DNA of 64,000 bases from Clavelina lepadiformis (GCF_947623445.1 NC_135243.1:3722501-3786500), one strand, 5' to 3'. Positions 22,837 to 34,812 are shown, counted from the stretch's first letter. Numbers and translations are program-made. The notes: generated by a model not told the origin, from the sequence alone.

Positions 22837-23774
22837 ATGGATAACGAGACTCAAGAAAAGAAGAAAAAGCATGAAACCGAAAGCGCTGCTGATTTGGAAA
22901 GAGTCACTGGTAAGTTCTGTTTATTCCTGTATTCGTATGCCTAGCGACATAGCCTATAAAAAAAACTGAAGAAATTCACACCATGAGAAATTAAGAACCG
23001 AAGTCTATCGCACGCATGCACGAAAATTCAATTTTTTCCTGTCGCCAGCTAATATCCTGCTACCCCTGTCCGCATTTTTTCGCCTTTTTGGAACAATATA
23101 GGCCTATTTGTGGCTTACGAAATAACTGTTTTTGAATGTGGCCACCAGGCACCAGCCCAACGTTTGCAGGAATGCATTGTTAGTCTATTTCACGTATAGG
23201 ATTGGCTGGTTAGACAATATGTGGGTCAGAAAATATGCTTTGCACAACAAGAATTATAGGCCTAAGTGTTTTAAAAAAGAAGTAGGCGGATTCGGTCGAC
23301 ATCTTTACTTTTGCACTTCGAGATCGAGTATTTAGGAATTCCCAATTATTATGTCATAATTTCTACCGTATTGTCTCATAACTCCTTCCCGTTCAGGCCT
23401 TCATGTTTGAGTGCAAAAGTGTAAGTTTCCTAATTGTTACCACCACAAGCAGAATTTATTGTGAACTGACTGTACTTTTGTGTATTTCAGTGTGGCTTGT
23501 CAATCATTTGCCTAATTTGTCACTTTTGTCGTTAGATTATGCCGAGGAAAAGGAAATCAATGTGACAGATTTTGGAACAGTCCTCGCCAACTTGGGGCAA
23601 AAATCAAACAAGGCAAAAGAAAAAGAGCGAGAACTGTCACAAGTGAAAATTCTTAAAGAAGATGTTGAATTAATTATGACCGAAATGGAAGTCACAAAGG
23701 ACAAAGCTGAGCGTGTGCTTCGTGAAAACAAAGGAAATGTGGTGGAGGCTTTAACGGTTCTTGTGAACTCTTGA
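22837..23774 (+). CDS. HYPK: Huntingtin-interacting protein K homologue
   Basis: A 103-residue protein in two exons, 22837-22909 and 23536-23774. HYPK is the small regulatory partner of the NatA N-terminal acetyltransferase (NAA10/NAA15) and acts near the ribosome in the cytosol. Exon 1 gives a basic N-terminus and the conserved AADLERVTDYAEEKE stretch across the splice site. Exon 2 carries a long charged helix and ends in the UBA-like domain (EDVELIMTEMEVTKDKAE...GNVVEALTVLVN), which is the part that docks on NAA15. Length is close to the human 121-129 residues; the acidic N-terminal extension of mammals is absent. The orthologue assignment is secure. Confidence 0.96.
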
Positions 23775-24096
23775 GACACGCAAGAGTCTTTGGTGCTTAG
23801 GATGACTGTTTTCAAATTTTCTTGTCTTACTCCACACACGAGTCTTTCGTAGATGCTCTCATACCCAACAAATTTGCGAAACAATCTACTCAATTTTGTT
23901 TACTGCTATTTCCAATTGTTTTGGTCCATCATGTCTTTGTATCTTAGTACATCTAAGTTTGTTCTAATTTAGATTTAATTAAATGATGACTCATTTCTTT
24001 AACGTTGCTTCTCTGACAACAGATTTTTAGAGTTATCTTTGATTTTTTCAGAACTTCATGTGTTGACAATGTGACTCGTAAATTGTTTAGAACTTA

Positions 24097-24102
24097 AATA
24101 AA
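24097..24102 (+). terminator. Poly(A) signal, HYPK
   Basis: AATAAA 323 bases after the HYPK stop and about 150 bases before the GPAA1 coding start, so the two genes are closely spaced on the same strand. Confidence 0.5.
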
Positions 24103-24255
24103 AATGCTTAATATTTTGATGGTATTGGAAATATTCTACAATGGAAAAATAAGGGTTTGCAGAAAGTTAAAGGCAACAATTTTCGAGGCGTTTCACCCTT
24201 GTTTTAATAGTTTTCTAAATCTTGCAGCTTGCGTGAACTGTTCGAGTTATATTTG

Positions 24256-27200
24256 ATGTTGATGTTTGTTCATTTTTTTAGTGTCTTCACCTATCTCGCT
24301 GGTGTGATCTGGTTTATTTTGTTGAGTCACCCGCAATTTCATGCTCGCTGTTACTTCTCGGAGAATGCTCTTTCACCAGGCTTGGTCCACTCGCAGTTTG
24401 CATCTAGCAACAATGAAATTGCCAGGTTCAATCGATACTTCACTGGAGATACAGAGTACTGTGCTTTGAACTTATACCATAAAGTGTATTTACAAACTGA
24501 TAATAATTCTTGTAACTTTATTGTACCATTAAAAATATTATGTCTCAATATGTAAAAGAGTAAACACTGGTTGAAGAATCCTGCTTGCAAAGTCCATTCA
24601 AGTATTTGTAGCCAGATCATTAATTTATGTCTAATGCTGAAACGTAACAGTTTCTTGTGAGAAATTTTATGTATATGTTCACAAAATTTGTTTGCTCACA
24701 ATTGTTATCGTTGATTAGAAAAACCCAGCAAACAATGATATCACTGCTGCAAAGCATTGGCCTCGAAGTGCATCAACAGAAGTTTGCTTTTCGTGAAGAT
24801 TTTATCAACCAACCAGAGGTAAGGTACAACTGAATTTATTCTGAGCGAAACGAGAAATTGAACTCTTAAGTTATTCCAATATGACAATTAAATTGGTTTG
24901 AAACGTTAGTTTTTTTTTCCAGGAATTCCAGTTGAAGAATGGGACAAATATTTATGGATTTATGCGAGCTCCACGAAGTGCCGGTACTGAGTCTGTCGTC
25001 ATCAACATTCCTTTGTTTCACAGCCAACCAAATTATGCAGTTGGTATAGCGCTGGCTCTTGCTAAACAAATGAGAGGTAACGTCTAGTTAAAGTCTGGCA
25101 TTTGTCGTAATTTAACTGTAGATAATGCTTGCTTTTCAATCAAAATCAACACTAAAGTATTAATTTGTGACATCTCTGTGTTCCAGGTGAGATGCATTGG
25201 GCCAAAGATATTGTATTTTTGTTCACGGAACACGGCTCGTACGGTGCTCAGGCCTGGTTAGATGCTTACCATGGCACACCCTCTTTCCATATTGCTGCCG
25301 ATCCATTGACATCTCATGCTGGCTCCATCCAAGCTGCGATTGTCATGGAAATGAAAGTAAACATTTAACGTCTTTGATGAAAACTATGCTAGCAAAAAGA
25401 GTATTGTCAAATGAAGAGTTTCATTTCTAAACCAGATTTTTCCAATTTTTTTCCAGGATAAGTCTTTCACTTACATTAATTTGAAGTTAGAGGGGTATAA
25501 TGGCCAGTTGCCAAATATGGATCTTTCTAATCTCGCCGTGAGACTTTTTAAACTCCATGAGATTCTTGCATCTGTCAATTACCAGGTTTGCTCGCTTATA
25601 TATCCTTAACTATTACTTCTGCAAAATAGTCACAAAGTTTGTTGGATTATTGAAATAAATCTTAGAGCAGTTAGAAAGAATTTTAGTTCTTTTCCAGTCG
25701 TTACCAAGGACAGTTTTGCTGCAGATAGTCTGGAGGATAAGAGTAAAGAAAAACGCTGCTAAGCCTTAAAACAATATATAGCTATGCAATTGCTATGGCA
25801 TCACCACTAGACAGGAGCGAGTGTTGGTAATGCCTTGCCCAAGGACATTCCAACAGTAGCACCACTGGGCATTATTCCCACCCAACGTCCATATCACTTT
25901 GCTACTGAACTGACAAGATTGATTAATGAAAATTTTTACACTGATGAAACCATTACAGTAAAGTTTACGCCTAGTTTATTTTCAGTTTCACCCGTATGAT
26001 CCAAGCACAATGGATGGCTTTAAAAGTTTTCTCAAAACTACGCTTAAAATGATGAAGCAACTGTCCACAGGCATGTCCAGTGGAAACCACGGTGACTTTC
26101 TTCGCTACAACATAGAAGCCATCACCCTTGAAGGAATCCGCTCCAAACAACATCCCAATAGGGATCTACTCGCACTGCACAGGTATTGGCCTTTAGTTGG
26201 TTCCCGATTTGCTGTAACAATACAGTCTCGTAAACTAACATTATTTTGCAATTTTGTAAAGTTACCTTCATTGCCTCTGGTTATTTTTTGTTTATTTCCT
26301 TGTGATTTATTGTGTACTCACTGTACTGGTTATGTCATTTTTCTGTCGGACAAGCATGATTTTTGTTGAGGTATTTTTGAATTTATACAGTACCTAAATT
26401 TTCTCATTTTTAGAAATATTTGTTAATAATGCAATTCCTTTAAAAGTTTTTGATTAAACCTAATAAGCTTTCGATTTCAAAAATTTTTCTGTGCAGAATT
26501 TTAGAAGGAATTTGTCGAAGTTTGAACAATCTGTTGGAACGTTTTCACCAATCTTTCTTCTTCTACTTACTCCCTTCCACTGAACGTTACATCTCAATAG
26601 GAATGTATATGCCATGTCTAGGCCTCGTTCTACTTGCACCCTTGCTCAAAATATCCTTTTATCCAGTGTATAACATTTAACCAATGAAGCTCTGTGCTAT
26701 GTGTTGGGTCTTATTCTGTTGCATGTTTTTCCTTAACACTGTGTTACGCTCTTTCCATGCTGGTAAGATCTGAAATAACCGATAGTGATGTAACAGAGGA
26801 ACAATCTGATGACCAGAAAGAAAATATTGACGATATTCTGCAAGATGTGGGCTCGAAATATTTTGAAGAAACTGTGGTAAAGATCATTTTTTGACATCGA
26901 CTTTATTTAAACTTAGATGTTAGCGGCAGTTGCTTTGTGATGTATTACTTTGCCGCTAAGAAATTCCTGCCTGGTAGTTCATTTTCAATTTCTGCTGGAA
27001 GATTGATGTTAGTTAATGACGAGCATTCATTTATTTCAACCTTTTTCAGCAAACACCAACAACTCAATGGAACTCAGTCGTACAAATGATGATTCTTTGT
27101 CACGTGGCTGGCTATTTGCTGTTCCGATCGCCTTCCTTCACTCCTGTGTGGTCGAGTATGTTTTCTTTGACTTTCACCACAAGTTTCATTTTTCTCCTGG

Positions 27201-28474
27201 TCACTGTGCATCTGGCTGCTCTTGTTTTCATGGAGCTTCACTCCCAGCACTTTTTCAGGTGAGCGCGATTAGCTTCAATACGATTGTAAATTTTTCCTTT
27301 TTGGAAAAAGAGGTCCTTTTCTATGAGTTAGTTTTATCATTTTTTGTATGTAGCTTGTTGTAACGTGTCCAAAAATGGATATGTAATCTGTTGCCCATGT
27401 TTTTGTTGATGGTGGAGGGCGCCAAACAGTGAGACAGCCTAAAGTTTTTCATGTGTTATTGTATTGATTTTATGTAGTAAAATTATCAATATTTGTCCAA
27501 TCATTTGAAAAAAAAGCATGCATGGAGATCTCTAAAACCTTGCACAAGGAGTAGGCATCTCTTAAGCTATAACTTTATAAGTTACTGACAAAATCTCAAA
27601 CTCCTACAATGACATCTTAAAATCAAGACAAAGTTTTTCGTCTAAAATTACTCATTTTGCTAATTTTCGTGCCAAGTTTTTGCCTTAGTTTGCATGCTAT
27701 TTTGCTCTTTTAAACACACCATCTGCTAAGGATTCTCCTAGCTGTTATGCAATAGTCTTATTTTCCTATAATTCCATAGATATCATAGCTTAGGGTGTTT
27801 GAATCCGTGTTTGTGCAAAGTTTCGAAATGTCGACTTCATTCTGAAGTCCTTTGCAGAAGCAACCAAGAATTTCTTCCATGAAATCCACTTTTTCATCAC
27901 ATTTTTCAGTTTTACGCAAGAAGGTGCCAAAAACTTCAGAGTCGCAAGCTTGCTGCATGCCGCTATTGCCGTCGGTGTCATATCAATCATGAATTTCTCA
28001 CTTGGTTTTATTGTTTCACTTTTCTTGGTACCGGTCGTAACATTCATTCAGACTCGTGAAGGATGGTAAGTTAGTATCTTTAGTTTAAACCTTATCTCTT
28101 GATTTTTTCCTGTGTTAATAAAATTAATATCAGTTAATATATAACAAATAGCTTAGTTAATTATTATTTACCATGTTAACTACTTACAATTTGGTAGAAC
28201 TATTTCAATCAGTTTCAATTTAATTGTTTTCCAATGATCAAACTATTGTTGTGTTTCTAGGCTCAAATATTTGCAAAAACTCTCGCTGATTATAATTTCC
28301 CTCCCGCTCATCCATTTTTACACCCACCATGCTTACGAAGTAGTGCAAATATACAACTTTCACCTGACCAACCGATCTTGGCTTTTCCCCGCCGCATCTC
28401 TTGTATATTTTCCGATGTGGTTGCAGTTGTGGGGAATCACCTGCTGTTCAAAACATGTTGAAATTGCGAATTAA
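24256..28474 (+). CDS. GPAA1: GPI transamidase component GPAA1
   Basis: A subunit of the ER-membrane GPI transamidase, which attaches preassembled GPI to proteins. Eleven exons: 24256-24455, 24719-24818, 24923-25076, 25187-25356, 25457-25585, 25986-26182, 26497-26650, 26748-26876, 27050-27258, 27910-28065 and 28261-28474; the frame is continuous for 603 residues (human 621). Landmarks: an N-terminal membrane segment (YLAGVIWFILL), the lumenal M28-peptidase-like fold (WAKDIVFLFTEH, GYNGQLPNMDL, NHGDFLRYNIEA), then LLERFHQSFFFYLLP and a set of C-terminal membrane segments. The first roughly 20 cytosolic residues seen in other GPAA1 proteins are not found. The ATG at 24256 is the first in the open frame, and a short upstream exon or trans-spliced start may exist. 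Intron 7 is a U12-type AT-AC intron. Intron 5 holds a SINE fragment. Confidence 0.95.
25821..25880 (-). repeat. Core fragment of the tRNA-derived SINE in GPAA1 intron 5
   Basis: Shares the block GTTGGTAATGCCTTGCCCAA and the following CAACAGTAGCACCAC stretch with the core of the SINE at 39179-39498. The head and tail are not clear. Confidence 0.5.
26651..26747 (+). other. U12-type AT-AC intron in GPAA1
   Basis: This 97-base intron begins ATATCCTTTT, which is the U12 5' splice consensus, and ends TTAC. A perfect branch-site consensus TTCCTTAAC lies at 26729-26737, placing the branch adenosine 11-12 bases from the 3' end. The exon ends at Lys (LLAPLLK) and resumes with ALSML in phase 0, matching the LGLKALEL junction of vertebrate GPAA1. 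No GT-AG alternative keeps the frame. Confidence 0.92.
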
Positions 28475-29307
28475 AGCTACTGATTACTGACATGTCTTGT
28501 AGCAGAAAGAATGTTAGTTTTTCCAATGACGCCGAGAAGAGAACGTCACAATTGTCATTATTTTATTTCCCTTTTTGATGAAATCAAAGAGAATCGTAAT
28601 TCATGTTCTTTCATGCATGAAAGTGTTGGCTAAGTGTGGGTATAAAAGCTCTCCGGATCAGGATCAGAACAACATATAAAATCTATATATATAGGCCAGG
28701 GATGCAGGACAGCGGTAAGCAAATTAAGAGGTCCAGGTCATGTTTGGAAGTATACTCACTCCGGCTTCTCAAAACTCTTTCTGCTGCTTACCAAAGAAAT
28801 TGAATTATAGTTGAATAGTTTCTACGAAGCAAGTTTCACCTGTTGCTTTCCACACAGGTTGACACGTGACTGAGTTTGCGTTTTCATGTTCGAAATAGAG
28901 AGAGACGGTTCTTGCCGACACAGGGTATTAAAACGTAAAAAAGTCTTAGATAAACGAAAATGAATGCGGCGATTTTGTGGCCGCCAATAACATGCGCACG
29001 AGTTGCTGTTTATGCTTCCAAATGATTGTTCATCTAATGTTTTTTTGTGTTTTTTAAAAGTTATTAAAACCAGATTTATGAAACGATATGTTTTACGCAG
29101 AGTTTTAATACCAGTTTAGACCTGTTAGATTTAATGAAATAAATAGGCGTCTTCATCTTCCTTACGCAACTTCACGTTTGCTGATCAGGGTAAACGAAAA
29201 GTTACGTAATGTTTTATTTTGCTAAAATATGGTATAAAATATCTACACGTATAAACGTGGGCTGTTTGCTTCTCAGTGTGTACATGGTTGCGTCAAAGTG
29301 GCCGAGT
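28475..29307. other. Intergenic between GPAA1 and the profilin-like cluster
   Basis: Convergent space between GPAA1 and cluster copy A. No gene is seen. An AT-rich TATATATA run lies near 28685. Confidence 0.5.
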
Positions 29308-30662
29308 TCACACTTTTCGAAGTGCCTGGAGATACAGCAATCCGTATTCCACCCCACATCGACATTGGTTGCTAGAACCTGCAGAACCACACACAACCAA
29401 GGCAGCTGTAAAACAACGCTGCGTTATTAGAGTAAACTAAAAATACAAAATTGTAGAAGGGCAAACCTCACTCATAATATCACAATAGCTACCATGGCTT
29501 CATCATACCGCATTTACTTGATTATGAAGCGTCTTTGATTAAAATCGTGAAAGTGATGCCTGTATTTTGATCTCACACCAACCATACATGTACTATTTCA
29601 AGCTACACTTAGTTGTGGAATATTGATTCAAATATAGACTTCTTTACAGACTTGCGAATAAATTGTCGTTAGGAAACTGTGAAAATACGTCATCAAATCA
29701 GCGGTCTTTTCCACAACTTTAAAACACCCGCAGTCTACGATTTGGAAGTGTGAAAACATGGTCTAATCAGCAAAACAAACCCGAAGAATTTAAAAAAACT
29801 TACAACAAATACCCGCTAATTGTTAGCAGAATTAGCAGGAAATTAAGTGTTGTGTCTACGGTATTGGCCAAACAACGAGAAAATAGGAATCGCCATAGAT
29901 TAGAAAGCGCACAAAACGTTAAAGAACAGTATAACTTTCTGTTCGAATAAACGCGGTATGATGTCACTGACATGATTGTGGTTAAACAATTAAAGCGCAT
30001 AGATATCTTACATTTGGGGTTCTTTGCAAAAGCGAGAGAACCTGTCGCCCCCTCGAAAGTGATTACGTTGTTCATAATCGCTGCAGGTCGGAATTCCTCC
30101 CCACGAAGCCGAAAGCTCGAACCATTGGAATTGAGGACGGTGAAAAGTTCGAAAATCTGGTTGAAAAATTTCAAAGTTAAATCATATTATTGAACAATAA
30201 ACTACATAATCTTAAATCATAAAATTGTCATAGATTTCCATAAGCGTAAATTTACAGTAGTTCAGAATAAACGGAAACCCGGCTTAATAGGATGTTTGTG
30301 TTAGATTTGTTCCAAAAGATTTTGACCAAATTTAACGGTGAGATTTCTGGATTTCTTTGATACATTAGAATGAGGTTAGTCAAAGGCTTGTTTTTCAATA
30401 TCACATAAGCCGACAAACTGGTTCTTTTTTCATCCAATCGTCTCCATATATCGCAAAATATAGATCTCCAAAATGCCCAAACAAGACAATTTCTCAAAAG
30501 TGAACAAACATCTACATTTTCCTATTTTCTTACTGAAAGTTTTTTATATCTTTCCGACGCCAAATCCTCCCCCCAGATGTTTCCCGCTGTCCTTATATAA
30601 ACATAAACAATTGAATGGCCTCCAAGGTTTCTAATTTCCGAGCACAAACCGTTCCAAGACAT
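29308..30662 (-). CDS. Profilin-like protein, cluster copy A
   Basis: A 123-residue protein from three exons: 30534-30662, 30012-30156 and 29308-29405 (phases 0 and 1). It starts MSWNGLC, the classic profilin MSW start, and continues with a Tyr-x-Tyr-Ile block and NIWGED, aligning with the profilin SVWA turn. Exon 2 gives SNGSSFRLRGEEF, aligning with the central strands. Exon 3 gives ALVVCGS and ends with QCRCGVEYGLLYLQAL, aligning with the C-terminal helix GQCxxVVExLGDYL of Dictyostelium- and plant-type profilins. Trp3 and the second Trp, which form the polyproline-binding surface in known profilins, are both kept. It is nearest to GPAA1 and among the most canonical copies. Actin or polyproline binding is inferred, not shown. 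Confidence 0.82.
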
Positions 30663-31036
30663 TTTAGTGGTTTAAAAAAATTAATTTTTCTCATGTACAA
30701 ATATATATAAAAACTTTTATCAAGGAAACTGAACTTTTGTGCATAAAATCTCGTCTTAACGGCCTAAAAGAATTAACATTTAACTGGCTATATATAACAA
30801 GAAACAAATTTTTAAACAAAAAACAGGTAAAACAATTGTTCGCCCAAAACATCAACTTTTTCCATTTGTTCTATTTTCTATTATGTATATGTCTTTATAC
30901 TTTAACAAAGTTTTTCTTATAACGAAAGCGACAATAAAACTAAGTTAAACTAAGATAAACTTTATTTACCCAACTAACAAAAAAAATCTCAATATGCTGC
31001 TAGAACGGAGACTCAACAAATTTGCTCATAGTCTCA
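30663..31036. other. Upstream region of copy A
   Basis: About 370 bases of AT-rich sequence between the copy A ATG and its conserved upstream block. No gene. Confidence 0.4.
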
Positions 31037-31160
31037 CATTTAACTACTGTAAAAGCTGTCCACACTGCAACTGACAATAAAAAAGCCGAGTATCACACAA
31101 GCTTTACTTGTTTAATTAACATAGGGACAGTTACCCGCTTTACACGTTGATTAATTACTC
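31037..31160 (-). promoter_or_regulatory. Conserved upstream block of copy A
   Basis: Contains CAACTGACAA, then AATTAAC and the strongest part ACCCGCTTTACACGTTGATT. The same order of motifs occurs upstream of copies B, C, E, F, H and J and inverted before copy I. It may be a promoter or enhancer, or the promoter-proximal part of a 5' UTR intron. Confidence 0.55.
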
Positions 31161-31417
31161 TGAAAACACACACTGCAAACACGTAAAAGCAAATGGACAA
31201 CAGTCAATACATTTAAATCAACTTTTTGATGTTAAGAATTGTAACTTTTATTTCTGTCTTCTTAATTTTAATTCAAGATGCTCTTTGGAAGGTATGACTG
31301 CTCTCAGCAATAATAAGTTACGACACCTCGCTTTCACAAAAACAAAATTTGTCTTTTTTAACGAACATTATCAAATTCATTTTGTTTTATTCCGGTGATT
31401 CCAAAATTTTTCTTTTA

Positions 31418-31602
31418 CATTCATCATATTTGAAAGCTTAACGATAGAAAACTCCAGCAATCTCGGAGCAGCAAGTTTACCGCTATTGCAATCGTTATCA
31501 TATAGATCATGAATTCACTTTTAGTTTTACCGTTTCTCTTTTCTTGGTATACCAGTCGAAATATTAATCCAAACCAGGTAAGGGTGGTGAGTTAGTTTAT
31601 TT
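31418..31602 (+). pseudogene. Degenerate copy of GPAA1 exon 10 and its donor
   Basis: About 185 bases align with GPAA1 exon 10 (27910-28065) and the start of its following intron: shared runs include CCGCTATTGC, ATCATGAATT, CTTTTCTTGGTA and GAGTTAGT after the donor. It has an internal gap and many substitutions and cannot code. No other GPAA1 exons lie in order around it, so it is an isolated duplicated fragment on the same strand as GPAA1. Confidence 0.72.
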
Positions 31603-32965
31603 ACTTTTGACAATTCGTTGGTGTTACATGTATTATATCTGTGTTAGAAAGCAAACAAAAAGACTTGAACAGTTCTATATACTTACACTGAAAACGAACA
31701 ACAGGTGCTACAGCACTTGCATGATCGGAAAATTGAATAATCGCGTCTGGTCTGTTGCTTTTTGTTATTCGCTCATTTCAACATCATTTTGTTTGGCATG
31801 CTGTTATTTGTTTGGCATGCTGTTATTTGTACAAATTAAAATTTATTATGTTTTGACAAACCGCAGGTTGAATTCACATCAAAAGTAACAAATGTCCATT
31901 GTTAACTTCCATTAAATTATTGCTGTATTTTCTAAGTTATTCTTTGAATAATTAATCTATAGTTAACAGTTATTACAGAGACCGGTAATATAATATTACC
32001 TGAAGCTGAAATTTGGCGAAATGTCCACGCAAACTTGCTGTCAAATATGTTACTACTCTGCTGTTCCTATAGGCACAAGTATTTTACCTGCTGCTAGTTG
32101 AATGTTTCCACGATAAAAATTGTTAAAATTTTTTTAACGTAAAATATTTTTCTAGAAATATGTCGGAGCGAATGGCTTTGTTTGAGACAGGATAACGTCA
32201 CAATTGTCTTTACCTTTTTTCTGCGCGGTGTTTCTCTACAAACTTTTGGCGGTAAAACGAAATTGTAAAATTTCAGAGAAACAGGTTGTTGAAAAACTAG
32301 TCGTTCGTTCATAATGCTGCTTATTTCACCGCTTTGCCACATGTGCCATACGTCACAAACGTTACATGTTCGTTACATTGGCAAAAAGTATTTCTTGCTC
32401 AAGCGGTGGTAATTCCTTGCCTTCCGGGTCATGTCGAAGAAAATAGTTTTCATGTTTATATTTTAATTTCATTCTTCACGCTCTTCCGCGTTCTAGTTAA
32501 TATTATTTTGAAGTTTAAACCTGATTTTGAAAAGTATAAATTTGTCCCAAGAGTTTTGACACATGAGATAACTTTCAATCTAAAGGGTAACACATATAAA
32601 AAACTGCTAGGTTGTATTTTAACGGGCTCCTAGCGGTGTTCTCCGGCTCTTTCATTTCCCAAGGAGATCAATTACCTGACTTCAAAACTTAAAAACAGCT
32701 CAATAATTTACATTTACCGATAATCATCATCATCATCTTATTATTAGTGACAAAAGTAATCTATAGTTTTATTTTGCAAGAATATAGTACACAATTTCTA
32801 CAAATATTTGCGACACCGGACGTATATAATAGAATATAGTAAGATATAGCACAGAATGTATAGTACATAGGCTATGCGGTTAATTGCCAGAATAGGTAGT
32901 AAAATTCAAAGGAATATCAGCTGATATGCGAATCCAAATACACTGCTGTGGCGAGGTTGAGAGGT
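31603..32965. other. Spacer between copies A and B
   Basis: AT-rich sequence with no supported gene. A short tandem repeat of TTGTTTGGCATGCTGTTATT lies at about 31789-31830 (two units). Confidence 0.5.
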
Positions 32966-33818
32966 TCAGATTCGTCCAGCAGTTATTAAATAGATGAGTC
33001 CGCAATCCATGGCATTTTTGCATTGGATGTAAGCACTCCCGTTAGCGCATACAATTAAAAACACTGTCGAATAAAAGTCAATAATGCTTCATTGTGACCG
33101 TTTTTAAACGAACAAACTTTTCTCAATTTCAATTACAAATTTTTCTATTAAACTACTCAAAAACGCAATTTAACAACGTATAGACATCTTACCGTTTAGG
33201 CACTGTGCGTAGGCAAGGGACCTTGTGCGACTTTCATAGTAGAAGACGCCTTTATTATGCTCCACAAGTTGATATAATTCGTTACGAAGCCGAAAGTTTG
33301 AACCATTGGAGTTTGCAATAGTGGCAATTTCGGGACCCTGGGAAAAGAAAACGATACTAAACAACTGGATATAATAGTTGAATATGATGATGTTTGCACG
33401 ATCTTTGCAATAATAAGTAAAAACAGACAGTAGCTTAAACAGAAACAAAGTTAAAACTCGTCTTGTTTTAACATACAATATCAGATTAATCTTGTTATAT
33501 GCTAGTGGTTCCAAAAATGTTACTTTCACATTCATCACATTTTGAAGTTTTACGATAAAAAAGTTCCATCAATCTCGGAGAAGCCAGCTTACCGTTATTT
33601 CGTGTTACACTCATCTATGTCGTGTTAACATGATTTAATTCACAGAATAGCTTATCTTGTAGCCTACGTTTTGATAAATTAATTACTGTAAGTCTTTCGA
33701 AGTTTGGAGACAATCGATGTTGGCCCAACACAGACACCGGTGTGCCTATAAATGCATAATCGACCAAGGGTCTTCCAGCAACATGCGCAACATGAAAGCA
33801 AACAGCATCCCAATTCAT
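32966..33818 (-). CDS. Profilin-like protein, cluster copy B
   Basis: A 124-residue protein from exons 33687-33818, 33193-33337 and 32966-33063. It begins MNWDAVCF (Trp3 kept), then VDYAFIGTPVSVLG, where the second Trp is replaced by Leu, and PNFERLT. Exon 2 reads EIATIANSNGSNFRLRNELY and GVFYYESRTRSLAYAQC. Exon 3 reads VFLIVCANGSAYIQCK and ends in a helix with GLIYL. The donor after exon 2 (GTAAGATGTCT) is the same 11 bases as in most cluster members. The start was chosen by alignment of MxW with the other copies; the frame is open 26 codons further up. Intron 1 contains a GPAA1-derived fragment. Looks intact. Confidence 0.82.
33530..33598 (+). pseudogene. Short GPAA1 exon 10 fragment in intron 1 of copy B
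   Basis: About 70 bases resemble the intron 9/exon 10 border of GPAA1 (ATCACATTTT, AGTTTTACG, then CCGTTATT). They also match the fragment at 31418-31500, including about 25 bases to its left that are not from the exon. The two fragments therefore come from one duplication event followed by a second. Confidence 0.55.
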
Positions 33819-34120
33819 TTCAACGCTCGACAAATACCGTCTTATCTTATTTAATATCTGTTTAACAATTTTTGTTCTATTGAAATTTTCTAACATGCAA
33901 AGTCGATTTTACAATATCTTTTAATTCTTTGCAAACAAATAATGAAATAATGTTTTCTAAGCAAAAAATATATTGTAAGTTGACTTCTAAAAGTTCTACG
34001 ACTTTTTCACCTATCTATAGAATATATACCTTATAATATATTCTTGTATGATTGTTTTTCGTTAACTAAGCACAAATGAGCTTAGTTAATTAAGGCTTGC
34101 ATGAGCATATCTCCAACTTA
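33819..34120. other. Upstream region of copy B
   Basis: AT-rich promoter space of 300 bases, no gene. Confidence 0.4.
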
Positions 34121-34245
34121 GCTACAAGTTGTAAATTAGCAACTGACAATCTAAAACGCAAAACAAAGCACAACAGAATACTTTACTCTAGGGGCAGTCG
34201 GGCAAGTTGCTTGTTGATCACAAGGCAAAGCGTATTCAAGGAACG
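34121..34245 (-). promoter_or_regulatory. Conserved upstream block of copy B
   Basis: Contains CTACAAGTTGTAAATTAGCA, ACTGACAA, GGCAAGTTG and the right-hand part GGCAAAGCGTATTCAAGGAA that is also present behind copies C and J. The central CACGTTGATT is reduced to TTGTTGATC. Confidence 0.5.
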
Positions 34246-34715
34246 AGTTTGCGGCAATTTTCGCACTTACCCAACCTGCTTAAGATATGCAATGAGTACG
34301 GAGATATCTACAACAACCTTGTTCGTTAAGTTATTTATCGGTATTCCGTTCTTCAGTTACCCTGGCAATTGTTTTCCTTCTTTGGAATATTGTTGTTATT
34401 TTGGCAGCAGCAAAGGCCTTTAGTATATCACAAAACAAGGGTTAGTAATGAAAAACAAGTTTAAGTTATTTACCTTAAGATGTCCATGTTTGTAATTTTT
34501 GATTTGTCAAAGGCTTGGCCAGCATTGTTTGGTTGCCTTCTTCCTTTCCTTCCAAAACCTCTTTCCATACTACTGCTGCTTTATTTACATCCAGGTTTAA
34601 CTAAGCCTCGGTTGTTATGGAGATGATTGTGATGTTACAAACTTTTCCACTGATAACTGTGGTTCGAAAAAATTTCTGCATAAACAGTTGAGCGAGATTC
34701 AGTCAGCTTTGCTTC
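34246..34715. other. Spacer before the GPAA1 exon 5 fragment
   Basis: AT-rich sequence with no supported gene; the plus-strand open frame at 34097-34423 overlaps the upstream block of copy B and has no motif. Confidence 0.4.
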
Positions 34716-34812
34716 ATTTTTTCAGGATAAGCCCTTCCCAATAATTTATACATAAAAAAATACAATGGACTGTTAAAAAAATTCGGATCTTCCTGATCTC
34801 GACGTTAGGTCT
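34716..34812 (+). pseudogene. Degenerate copy of GPAA1 exon 5
   Basis: A T-rich acceptor and TTCAGGATAAG are followed by sequence that tracks GPAA1 exon 5 (25457-25585): ATTTATA, TACAATGG, CGGATCTTCCTGATCTCG against the parental AATATGGATCTTTCTAATCTCG. It is non-coding. It lies downstream of the exon 10 fragment, so the pieces are not in gene order and do not form one decayed copy. Confidence 0.6.

Noticed and set aside
31985-32060. Possible further GPAA1 exon fragment
   Set aside because: Resemblance to GPAA1 was too weak to separate from AT-rich background.
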